Assembly: GCA_028284945.1 (NCBI GenBank) | Contig: JANQQJ010000009.1 | Location: forward strand, 1-64,000 | DNA: 64,000 nucleotides | Direction of reading: 5' to 3' | From: Alphaproteobacteria bacterium | GTDB taxonomy: Bacteria; Pseudomonadota; Alphaproteobacteria; SMXS01 | In this document: positions 8,361-18,500 of the stretch, one piece after another | Numbering within the stretch: the first letter of the stretch is position 1 | How the letters are laid out: the number at the start of each line of letters is the position of its first letter | The notes under the pieces: generated by a model | Databases searched by the model: none | What the model saw: only the letters and a program-made list of their open reading frames with translations | Told to the model about the DNA's origin: nothing | Translations under genes and position numbers: made by a program

Positions 8361-10010
8361 ATGACTGTGACACCAGACCGAGATTTTCTTGCTCATATTG
8401 TCCTCTATGACGATGACGAATTAGAGGTTCAAGTCATTAAGGAGAGCATGGAGAAGTATCTTCGGTCTCGCGACATCTCTGTAGTGATTGACGTCATTAC
8501 AAAAGAGGGAGAAGTGGTAGCCAAGCTAAAGCAGAATCCTGATATTTTTATTACAGATGTTAGTTTGGAAGGATCAGACGATATTCTTGGCTTAAACCTG
8601 ATAGCTGATAAAGCACTGGAAAATCCGCACATCTGCTTTGCCGCGATGACGTCGAATATGGATCAATTAAAGAAATTAGATCAGGTTAGCCATGAACCGG
8701 AATTTTTGCTGCCCAAGACAATGTTATTGCCGACTATAGATGAGGTATTTGGAGTTAAATTTGAACAAAATATATTGGATAATATACATCAGAACAGGCG
8801 GGTAGAAATTGAGATAGACCAAGCCGTCCATGGCTGCCTTAAGAAGGCTCTGAACCTGTCGAGGTATGATGAGTCTTTGGTGTTGTCGCTTATTCGACAA
8901 ACACTGTCTTTCGACTCTTCAGTTCTAACAGGTTCGGTTTCAACAGCGATCGACCAAAATAACGGACAACAATCTCTTCCAGCATTTGATAAGGTCCGGG
9001 TTGAGCCGCTCAAGAAAGCGGAGCCCGGGAGCAATTCGGTCGTGCTGAAAGCAACACCGTCGCCGAGTGACCGTTTTTCGCGAATGGCATTGGCTTTGAA
9101 GTTTGGGCGGCTCGACAAGACACTTGAGGAGTTAAACAACTATGTAAAGTATGTTCGTTGGACGCTGCCTTTTTCCTGGCGGGTTGAACTGATGGGGGCG
9201 GGGGTGGTCCGTGATAAAGGCATTCTTGCCTATTCGATGGCACCCGACTCAGTTCCGCTAAACCATACCCTAAGCAACGGTAACGTCGATGAAGTCGAAA
9301 TGTTTCTTGAGCGCATCTTTGATGAAGATAAGAAGGTTTGGTATGCGTCACTTCGTGATGGTCAGGACAGTCTTATTGATACGCTTATCAAGAGATATTT
9401 TGGCACAAGGCAAGAATTTGCAAAGTCAAAACAGAAATCACTGGATCAAATATTCGAAACCGAGGTTTTTGATCATTGGTCACGCTCGAGAAATAGACGC
9501 GGTGGCGCCGAAAAGGCGCTGGAGAAAAATATAGATAAAATTATATCGGAGAAAATCCCCTTTAAGACTTGTATTTGCCACGGTGATTTGCATGGCGGAA
9601 ATGTTCTTATTGTGCCCAATACAGATATTATTCTGTTTATAGATTTCGAAGATACAGGATTTCATCACGTCTATACGGATTTCGTTTTCATCGAAAACGC
9701 AATTCGAAAAGATGGTCGATTTAATTGGCCAGATTCTCAAGGTCATCTCGAGGAGGAGCGCGCGTCGATCAGGTCTTGGTTAAAGGGTGCAGAAGCAGAG
9801 AGCCCGGATAACGACGGCCTAAAACTGTTGCGCACGGTGAGACGAAAGGCACACATTAATTTTAGGGACACTGAACCAATAAGAAATTACTTTGTGCATA
9901 GCCTCCTTTTTACAATCATGATGTTTTCGAGCGAGAAGGTAAATGACGAGTCTCTTGAGAGAATGGCCGCACATCTAATTGCGTGCGCGGAAGTGGTCAG
10001 TGATGAATGA
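8361..10010 (+). CDS. Response-regulator receiver fused to APH-type phosphotransferase
   Basis: 549 residues. Residues about 10-130 are a receiver domain: acidic cluster YDDDELE, acceptor aspartate D66 in FITDVSLEG, switch Thr in AAMTSN and Lys in LLPKT. The C-terminal half is an aminoglycoside-phosphotransferase/choline-kinase fold: catalytic loop CHGDLHGGN (D409, N414) and metal-binding IDFEDTG (D428). Known two-component outputs are usually DNA binding, cyclic-di-GMP or methylesterase domains; an APH-type kinase is unusual. The upstream GAF/GHKL protein is the obvious phosphodonor. Substrate unknown: a metabolite, nucleotide or protein are all possible. The 3' end overlaps the SLATT-like gene by 8 nt, indicating a tightly coupled operon. 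Confidence 0.75.
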   Translation: MTVTPDRDFLAHIVLYDDDELEVQVIKESMEKYLRSRDISVVIDVITKEGEVVAKLKQNPDIFITDVSLEGSDDILGLNLIADKALENPHICFAAMTSNMDQLKKLDQVSHEPEFLLPKTMLLPTIDEVFGVKFEQNILDNIHQNRRVEIEIDQAVHGCLKKALNLSRYDESLVLSLIRQTLSFDSSVLTGSVSTAIDQNNGQQSLPAFDKVRVEPLKKAEPGSNSVVLKATPSPSDRFSRMALALKFGRLDKTLEELNNYVKYVRWTLPFSWRVELMGAGVVRDKGILAYSMAPDSVPLNHTLSNGNVDEVEMFLERIFDEDKKVWYASLRDGQDSLIDTLIKRYFGTRQEFAKSKQKSLDQIFETEVFDHWSRSRNRRGGAEKALEKNIDKIISEKIPFKTCICHGDLHGGNVLIVPNTDIILFIDFEDTGFHHVYTDFVFIENAIRKDGRFNWPDSQGHLEEERASIRSWLKGAEAESPDNDGLKLLRTVRRKAHINFRDTEPIRNYFVHSLLFTIMMFSSEKVNDESLERMAAHLIACAEVVSDE

Positions 10011-10566
10011 CGCCGCCGCCCCGCCGGCTAACGGAGGGGATTTGCACGACCCAACCGCGATGGCTGCTGTAGATATTGGACGAAATTGTTTATGGAGCTA
10101 CGTTACACTTCTAGTTTGGTTGAGGGTTCTCAAACGGGCCCGAGTTGTATTCACGTTGGCGCCGCTAATCTTGGCAAGTTTAGCAACTTGGCAGGTGATA
10201 GCCGGTTCCCACGATGGGGATAGAGGGCTGCTAGTCGCAACCCTGTCTTTTTTGGCGGGTCTATTTCCATTGATTTATTTTGCGCTTGGAATTGATGTCG
10301 CCATCGCTACTTCAATAAGGCTAGCGGGCAGATACCGTAGCGTCGAGACTGATTTGAGAGACCTAATTATTCGTTTCAACGATCTGGACCCGAAGGATCG
10401 TGAACTTATTTATGATGGTGCCATGCGAAATTTCAGGGAGATCAGGTCAGAGGCCCATACAGCGCCGGTTTGGGCCTTCAATAAAGCTGAAAAACTGATT
10501 GAACGTGGCGATTATGCCCCAGTGTCTATCAGCGACCTAGTGCCTGTGGCTAATCCGCCGTCGTAA
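10003..10566 (+). CDS. SLATT-like two-transmembrane protein (possible effector)
   Basis: 187 residues from the ATG at 10003, inside the 3' end of the previous gene. Two adjacent hydrophobic helices (about residues 50-70 and 77-100) are followed by a charged helix with YRSVETDLRDLIIRF and a cytoplasmic tail. This pattern resembles SLATT-family proteins, predicted membrane pores that act as effectors in nucleotide-signalling conflict systems. The assignment is by pattern only. As the last gene of a sensor-regulator-membrane operon it would be the output that damages or depolarises the membrane, or a membrane anchor for the kinase. Confidence 0.55.
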   Translation: MNDAAAPPANGGDLHDPTAMAAVDIGRNCLWSYVTLLVWLRVLKRARVVFTLAPLILASLATWQVIAGSHDGDRGLLVATLSFLAGLFPLIYFALGIDVAIATSIRLAGRYRSVETDLRDLIIRFNDLDPKDRELIYDGAMRNFREIRSEAHTAPVWAFNKAEKLIERGDYAPVSISDLVPVANPPS

Positions 10567-10790
10567 AGCTTGGTCGACCGCCTCTCATATTGGGAAGTGA
10601 AGAAACTTAATACGTGACATATGTGCGCTTTAGCCTAGCTCATTGAGTTTCGTTTGGGCGGTGAACTGTCCAGGTTCGTAGTACCTGTCAGAGCGTTGAG
10701 TTAGTCTGTGCCTATTGGAGGGTGTGGGCAAGCTCGAACCCATAGGTTTTCTTACAGTTTGCGCCATTCTCGTGATCGAACGTCACACTC

Positions 10791-11154
10791 TTACTTTGCG
10801 ATCTGCTGAACGTTTGCCTCGATCAGGCCGCTCGTGTCGGCAAGGCAGGTTATTGAGAATTTGGCCTCCAACCCAATTGCGCTCTCGGCCGTGAATGTCG
10901 ACTGGACCCGCGTGCGACCGTTTGGATGTTCAACAACGCCGAGATCAATGAACCGCGAGAAGCTCACAGTCCCGGGGTTCATGGCGTGCTGCCGGGCCGC
11001 GGCCTCACAAAGGTCAATGGCGGTGTTTCGGTCCGGGTGTGCAGCTGCGGCAAGTTGCCTGCCGTCCTCTATGTCCGACTTTGAAAAGAAGTAGTTGAAC
11101 ACGCTGGCGCCCTTGCCGCACGTCACGAAGAATACCGGGTTGTCCAGTGTGCCT
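10791..11154 (-). pseudogene. 3' fragment of an unrecognised gene, 5' end replaced by an IS remnant
   Basis: The frame is open from about 11154 to the stop at 10791. The only possible internal start is a GTG at 11126 (111 codons). The reading frame runs without a break right up to the presumed IS3-type end at 11155, so the true N-terminus was probably lost. The fragment shows LDNPVFFVTCGKG, FNYFFSK and a C-terminal ITCLADTSGLIEANVQQ. It has no signal peptide as it stands, and I do not recognise the family. Confidence 0.5.
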
Positions 11155-11363
11155 GACCTTGCCCCTCAGAAGTGGGCCGTTTTGAGAGTTAGAGTTTCGG
11201 CCATTTACGCTTGAAAGGAGCGCTTAGATGGCACGAAAGAGATACACGGCAGAACAGATAATCGGGATGCTTCGGGAAGCCGAGGTTCGGCTGAGCCAGG
11301 GTGAGAAGACAGGCGAGATACGCCGGTCTCTGGGGATATCGGAGCAGACGTATTACCGGTGGA
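11155..11363 (+). mobile_element. 5' remnant of an IS3-family insertion sequence (left end and start of orfA)
   Basis: The left end looks like a typical IS3-family terminus (TGACCTTGCCCCTCAGAAGTG). After a short leader with AAAGGAG comes an ATG at 11228 beginning MARKRYTAEQIIGMLREAE, the N-terminal helix-turn-helix of OrfA, running to SEQTYYRW at about 11362. There the frame changes content abruptly to hsdM sequence. orfB and the right end are absent, so the element is dead. The flanking genes are truncated on both sides, as expected after an IS-mediated deletion. Confidence 0.8.
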
Positions 11364-12042
11364 CCACCATAGTGGGGCAGGTCAGTCGAGTTACACGGTG
11401 GTTGGCGAAGACGGACAGGTAGAGACCGAACGCGAGAACTACGAACGCGAAGACTTCAAATTTACGACGTCGAACAAGCAGCTCAATTTTCTCCAGCACA
11501 TTATGACAATTATGGAGTCAAATGGACGCGCCGGTGTCGTGATGCCCGACAACGTTCTGTTTGAAACCGGGCGGGCAGGCGAAGGCTTGCGGAGACGGCT
11601 GCTTGAGAGCTTCAACTTCCACACGCTTCTGCGGTTGCCCACGGGCATCTGGTATAGCCCCGGCGTTAAGGCAAACGCACTCTTCTTCGATAAGAAACCA
11701 GCGTCCAAAGAAGCGCAGACGCGCGCGCTTTGGGTTTACGACTACCGCACCAATATCCATAAGACTCTGAAGACTAAGAAGCTCGTTAACGCTGACCTCG
11801 ACGACTTCGTCCAGTGCTACCAGGACCGAAAGGAAACAGAGCGATTCCGCCGCTTCACATATGAAGAGCTGGTAGCGCGAGACAAACTCAATCTGGACAT
11901 ATTCTGGCTAAAGGACGACAGCCTAGAGGACATTGACAGCCTGCCGAACCCAGATGTTCTGGCTGCTGAGATCGTTGAGAACCTTGAGGCTGCGTTGGAA
12001 CAGTTCCGCAGCGTTGCCGACGAACTTCAGCAACCAGACTGA
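11364..12042 (+). pseudogene. hsdM: 3' half of hsdM, type I restriction-modification methyltransferase subunit
   Basis: The frame ending at 12042 reads SSYTVVGEDGQVETERENYE, then SNKQLNFLQHIM, GRAGVVMPDNVLFE, LPTGIWYSPGVKANALFF and LVARDKLNLDIFW, all typical of the HsdM C-terminal half. The catalytic NPPF motif, which should lie just ahead, is missing: the sequence joins the IS3 remnant at about 11364-11385. Without the SAM-binding and catalytic part it cannot methylate. No hsdS or hsdR remains nearby. Confidence 0.85.
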
Positions 12043-12201
12043 ATCTGCAAGCAAACAGTCGAAAAATATGGATGTCTCGTGGCAGCTTGCGGGATCGGAG
12101 CGTCCAGTTTCCGGCCCCTATGCGGCCCCAGAGCGCAACTTCTCCGGCGCCAAAATGCCGGCACTTTCCATCTGAACTAGTTATTTTCACTGAAGAAATT
12201 T

Positions 12202-12247
12202 TGGAGCGGGCGATGAGATTCGAACTCACGACCCCAACCTTGGCAAG
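12202..12247. repeat. Left attachment repeat: displaced 3' half of tRNA-Gly
   Basis: 46 bases identical to 21550-21595, from the CCA end through the anticodon loop of tRNA-Gly(GCC), in the same orientation. The sequence diverges at once on both sides, so this is a tRNA fragment and not a second gene. It marks the far end of the element inserted at the tRNA. Confidence 0.85.
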
Positions 12248-12562
12248 AGCGGCGTTTTCGGTGCCTGGGAGTGCCACCGAGCAACCCTTTGGGTAGGTGA
12301 GGGGACCCGGCCTGAGTTGGAATCGGTTCCGAGCAGTCCCACCCAGTTCCGCCGGAAACCGGCACTTTCCGCTCCCCGAGCGCTCCCCCGGAGCAAATGT
12401 GTATGCTCAGGACAGGTGGAGGCGGCGAACTTGATTCACCTCGCTAGTGATAACCTGCGCGGCGGAGTCAATCGGACGAGGAGACAATTTAGTCCGATGG
12501 AGCAAACTAGGAACGGAGCTTGATCGGGGTTGCGGCGGTGGGGTCCCGATCGCACTACTGGT
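12248..12562. other. Intergenic stretch between attachment repeat and RHS gene
   Basis: No convincing gene was found on either strand. This is where an immunity gene for the RHS protein would be expected (downstream of its minus-strand stop), but the short frames here have no ribosome site or recognisable motif. A 12-base string CCGGCACTTTCC also occurs just outside the repeat (12159-12170 and 12359-12370). Confidence 0.5.
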
Positions 12563-15500
12563 TCAGTAAGGTATCCAGCTGTTGCCACCGCTACTTTGGT
12601 ATCGATATGCGCCTTCTTCGAACCGATTGCCAACTCCTGTTGCATGGTCGTAGTAGCCGCGATTTCCTAACTCACGCCCGTATTGAAGGATCATTTGATA
12701 TCCATAGACCTCATATTGGTAGGTATGGGCACGTTCATGTACACGGGCGGTCTTGAGCGCCTCAGGTGTCCAACCGCCTGACCCTCCAGGCGCAGGGTAG
12801 ATAACCGAATTCCCCAGGGTGAACGGATCAGTTACAAAGGATATTCCTTCGAACTGAAGTGCGTTATCTCCGACCGTGATTGATCCGGTTCCTGACCAGA
12901 GCTGTGAGATTCCTACCATGGCTGTGCCGGCAAGTGCGCCAGCGACCGTTAGAGGTAAGGTGTTGATCTTGCCAATCGCTCCTGAGACGAATCTGACAGT
13001 TGATTGCACTCCGCCAACAAAGCGAGCTTTCGCACCTGTATATCCAGCTGCCCAGTTCCCGGAGCGACTATCGGCATAAAGCTGAACAAAAGTCCCGGAA
13101 AGCGCGCCGTTCGAGAATTTTCGACCTTCTAACTCGGCAACAGCGCCGCTCAGAGTGCCACGCGCTGCAATTCGCATCGCAGAAGAGTCGATTTCGCCAA
13201 TGTTCGGCATTACGCCTTGCCGGATCGCGCCAACCTTGAACCCAGTCCAATAGTCCCCACCATGCATTGCTGATTGAACGCCACTTAGGTGCCCCTCTGC
13301 GGCGATACTGCCCCAACTGCCTGCCTGGAACGCGGTGCCTATTCCGTAGCCTATGCCACCCATCACCGCTCCAGTGAAACTGCCGATCAAGATATCTTCA
13401 AATGACCCGCCATAGGCCCACGCCATGCCGCCGCCCATAATGGCGCCACTAAGCATGGCGGCCGCGATTGGCGAGAGCGTGCCGCCGGACAGTGTTGTGA
13501 TTGCTACAGCGGCTGCGACAACCACTACCTGCTTCCAATTGTCGGATAACCAGTCGCCAGCTTTTTGGAACTCTCTCTCTAGGCCGCGCCCCAAATTACG
13601 GAGGCCCCTTCCCAAGTCGCGAAGCCCCCTGCCAATATCTCCTATTGAAAAGTAGCCGCTGGGGTCTATGTATTTGAGCGGATTGTGGCGCGCATATTGA
13701 TAGCCGTTGGCAATTTGCGCGTCGTCGGGTGCTTGGTTAACGAGATCTACAGAAGTAAAGGTAGACGAGTGGTGCGAGTATACCCGTCCGTTCATATGCA
13801 CTAGATCGAAACCATCCAAATGCTCATGCCCTGTGAAGCCCCGATTAGATGGGGAGCCGGGGGCTTCTTCTGCATTTGTTGCCACGGTGGCCGCGTCACC
13901 TCTCGAGCGTTTTCCCCACGGGTCGTACCAGAAATTGGCAACGGTTTTTCCCGACTGGTCGGTGACCTTGAGAACCGAACCAAGCTGATCTTTGTGAAAG
14001 TATAGGTTTCTGACGGATCTTGTTGGTGCGACTGGCGGCCCGAGTGGCGAGGTGTCCAGATTAAGCGGCGTTCTGACGTTCAAGAAATCTGCAGCTTCTT
14101 CAACGATCTCAATCGCTGCGAACACTCCTTCGGTACTTAGAAGGTAGTGGCGATGCAGAACACTGTTCCCGCCTTCAACAATTGGGCGACCGCCAACGTA
14201 GGCCGTGACGCGTTCGTAAGAACCTACATAGACGGTATCAATTGTACTTGAGCCGTAGCGGGCCCGTTGATGATACCGAGATCCGGAAGGCGAGTATGAG
14301 AAACGAATCCACTTTGCGCCATTGGAGTAGATTTGCCGGGTTCTGTTGTCGGATGTATAGGCGAACGTCCCATTTGGTGCCTGCTCGACGTTACCGTTAG
14401 CGTCGTAAGTGTAATTGTCGACATGATCTCCCGACCTAATGCTTTCGAAGCCATGGTATGGTTTCTTGTTGCTAGTGCTGTTTGAAGGTGTCGCGGGCGC
14501 ATAGTCATAATTCCCCACGCCTGTCTTAAAAACTATTCGTCCTGCAGCATCAAATTCGTACTGCTCGCGGGTCCCATCATTTCGCGTCATACCTATCAAT
14601 CGATCCAAAGAATCATATTCGAACGATTCTGAGATGGGGTTGCGACTTCCAAACAGCGCGACTTCGTTTCTGGTCTTAAGGTTGCCAACAAGGTCATACT
14701 GAAGATTTAGGTTAACGACCGGGTCTTCAGATCCTCTTTGGACCCTAATAGAGCTTGGGCGACCGGTTTCTTGACTATAGACCTTGTGTGTCGTCAGCCC
14801 GTTTCCGTAAAGCTGGCGCATAACCCGTCCATACTGGTCAATTTCCTCGGCTTTCCAATATGTCTGATTTTTGTCAATACTTTGGACCTTGACCAAGAAA
14901 CCGTTCTTGTCATAGACATTGCGTACCGCCAACCTACTCGGATAGTAAATTTCTTTAACTCGTCCGAGTTCATCAAATACGGTAAAAGTTGAAAATGTCT
15001 CTCCGTCGATAGTAACAATGGATCGATTACGGCGACCAAACTCGTCATAGGAATATTCTTCCTTGTATCCATCGGACCCTGCTACTGACGCAAGTTGTCC
15101 AATACCTTTTTCTGTATCATCATACTTCCAGGTTGTGGTTGCGTCGTTTGTTACTCGTTTGATGGGGCGACCAACTAGGTCATACTCGATTGTCGTTATC
15201 TGATTTTTTGCGTCTGTCTGCTGCCTCAAACGCCCGAAGGAATCATATTGATATGTCCAGTCACCCATATCCGGGTCAGATGTGGAAGTTCGATGGCCAA
15301 CACTGTTGTATGTGTGTCGCGTAGTCGCACCTGTTGGGCCGACCACTCGAACTAAGCGATTGCCAGCATCGTGTGTGAAACGAATACGCGCGCCTTCAGT
15401 ATCAGTGACCAGAACCCTGGTTTCACGCATGTTGAATTCTGTGGTCTTGGTGCGTCCTAACGCGTCAGTCGCAGTCGTGACCGTGCCTCCACCCGGTCGA

Positions 15501-18500
15501 GCCTCATATTCAACTAGCGACGTGGAGTTATCTGGTGCAGTCGCGCGTATAACTCTGCCTAGCCGGTCGTACTGGGCACGGTGCCAGAGAACTTGCTCCC
15601 CCCTGAAGTATGGCAGTGAGGTGGCAACCGTCCGGCCGTGCAAGTCGTACTTCGTGTCCTGTTGGACCTTGACGACACTGCTCTCATCGTCAGAGAAGCC
15701 GTCAGATATAGAGCGCACTACACGCCCCTGATTGTCGTAGACGTCAATCGAGGCCGGCAATGTGCCCATCCGGGTCTTAACTACGTATGCTGCGTCCAAC
15801 CCCTCAATGGCACCTTGGTCCTCAAGTGCGGCAGGATCAAGAACCTCTGTAGAGCGAGAAACCCCAGATGGGGTCGTCTCGGCAGTTTGACGCCCAAAAC
15901 CATCATACTGGAACGAGGTTGCTAGTCCGTTTGGGTCGACGGCAGACTTGGGGGCACCGAAAATTGTCCTTTCAGGGATGCGACGGGTATGCCCCAAGGG
16001 GTTTGTTTCAGCGACGACAAACCGACTCAGTGAATCGAACTGCGAATAGGTCGTTCTTGGTAGCCGATTGGGAGTGCTAATTTGTGTCGCAACGACGTTG
16101 CCGTATTTGTCTCGTGTGTATGCTGACCTTAGAGACCTAAGCGGGCTGTGCGCGTTCGCAACCTCAACTGCCAGAAGTCCAGTTTCCTGATCGTACTCGA
16201 ATGTAGCGACACGTGTTTCTGTGAAACGTTTGTTGCCATCTGGCTCGATTGGGTCGCCCGTCTTTACAACTTCCGTTCGTGTAAGTCGCCCAAAGAACCA
16301 TCGCTCGGGATCGTCTTGTCCGTAAGTGTTGGTCGTTCGAACGCTCGATCCATCACCTCTTTCTAGCAGAACTTCGACCATATTCTGGCGCCGCAGCAGA
16401 AGGCTTTCGTTCTTGTCATACGTAAATGTGTCGGTTTGCTGGGAAACTAGACCCCCATCAAGTTCGTAGGTGGCTGACTTTGTCTGGTCCAAAGAGATTT
16501 GTCTGATAGACCGCGAAGCCAGTCCATTCGATCCGCCAACGGTTTCTTCCTGTATGCTCCACGTGTTGTAGGATTCAGTTAGCTTCTTGATTTGCTCCAG
16601 TTCCTGCGGAATCGCTTCGGGACATAGGTCAGCCCAGGTTGGGTCGAAGAGTCGAGCAAAGTCCGCTTTTGACTTTGGTCGACTGAGCTGCTCAATCGGA
16701 ACCCAACAAGTCGCTTGCCTTAGCGGATTGCTTCGGAATTTGACGTCCTGAACCAGCTCAGTTCGGTTTAGAATCTGTGCGTCATTGGCTTCGTCAAAAC
16801 TCTCTCGCCACCGAAATCCCAATGACGTCATGGCCCCTCCATGCATTCGGAATTCTCCGTAGCGATAAGAGGTGGCCAAGCTTTGATCGTCGCCGGATTC
16901 GAGGAGCGTGCGACGTACGACGTACATGGCAGGAACAGGAGATATCTTCGGATAACTCGCCCTGGGGCCAGGCACGTAAACCGCGTTCCAAGGAACTGTC
17001 GCGGGAGAATTGGTATCGTCTTCTGGAGTAGCCTCAATGAGGCTTTGATAGAATATCCGGCGTTTTAGGCCATACCCGATATCAATGCTAGCGAGCACAT
17101 CAGATCTTTGGCTTGCATTCAGCAAGACTTCGGCCTCTGGACTCGGGTCGACCGCACTACTTGCGAGAGACTTTACAATGTCGAGCAGGCCGTTGCCGTC
17201 GACATCAATCAGCCGAACGCCTCGGTCTTCACCATCTTTCCCCACAAATGCAGGCACTGGATTTGAGGTTTGAAGCGGTGTTGAGGCCAATCCTCGCCCG
17301 TCATTAAGGAACAGTCCCGATTTATGCGCACCGTCCGAGTCCGTTCGTGCGTATATGACATCAAGCAATCCGTCTCCGTTGACGTCTATGAGGCGGAACC
17401 CCGGGTCGCCGTTCCTGTCCGCGATGGCATCGATGCCGACTTTCCAGGGTGCGCCGGCAGCCACGAAGCCCGCCCCCGTTGACAGGAAGGTCATCGACTC
17501 ATTTGTCTCGCCCGTTCTTTTTGAAAAAACGATGTCGAGGAGCCCGTCACTGTTCATGTCTGCCCACTGAACGAGCGCTCTCGGGTCGCGCCGGGCCTGA
17601 TCAAGAAAGAATGGTTGACCGTTTGGCAGGTTGGGTAGAGAAGATTTCTTGGCTAAGCGCCATCCCTTGCCTGTGTTCAACCATGTTTCAAAAACCTCGG
17701 TTGATGAGACAACAGGGTGCTTAAAGCCCGCTACGATGTCAGGCAATCTGTCGCCGTCGACGTCCGCTACCTGAACAAATAAGTTTGTCGATCTGTTGCC
17801 GCGGGTTGCCTCTTGCGCGACGAATGGAAGCGGTGGATCAAACTTGGGCGCGCGCTTCCAAGTGCTTCCATCGTTTAGAAATGCAGCAACGCGAAATGGG
17901 GCCCTGTTGAGTTCACAAACCTGATCATTGTCAATCGATTGACACGTCTCAATTGGAGAGTAGTCATCTGATGGCAGGTAACCGGCCAGTATGTCCGCGC
18001 GACCATCTCCATCTAGGTCTACGAGACGGACGCCCATGTCACCTACTCGTTCGGCGGAAAACGGAAAGCTCGCTGGCGGCGTTAGGCTGGATAAGTTGCC
18101 CGCTTGGTCCTTTTGCAGGACCCACTTTCGGTCAAATCGATAATCCTGATCCTCACTATCAAGACACTTTGCGCTTTCGTCAGAGGATGGATCACTGCAC
18201 GGGGTACTTCGGTAATAGCCGCGGATGCTGGTGCCATCAGCCCTCCGATAGTTGTAGAGCATGTCCATAAAGCCATCGCCGTCGACGTCGGCAAACCTCA
18301 CCGGGTCACCTACTATGTCTTCTGCGACGAATGGACGAGGGGGAATAAGCCCTGGAGAGGGCAACCAACCCTGCCCAGTATTGATGAACGCCCCTTTGGA
18401 TTCGAGCTGTTCGTTGGTATCGGATGTTTTTCGATGGAACAGTATATCTGGCAAGCCGTCGCCGTTGAGATCAACAACGCGAACGCCACGGTCTTGCTTG

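Noticed and set aside
11359..11385. ATG at 11359 as the true start of hsdM
   Set aside because: It lies inside the OrfA remnant in a different frame from it; HsdM homology begins only after about 11380 and lacks the catalytic half.
12202..12247. A second tRNA-Gly gene
   Set aside because: Only the 3' half is present; after the anticodon stem the sequence is unrelated and no acceptor 5' strand or D arm exists.
13425..13655. Repeated Gly-Arg-Asp-Leu pattern in the RHS gene as a separate repeat element
   Set aside because: It is coding sequence for a short amphipathic repeat just after the RHS core, not an independent DNA repeat.
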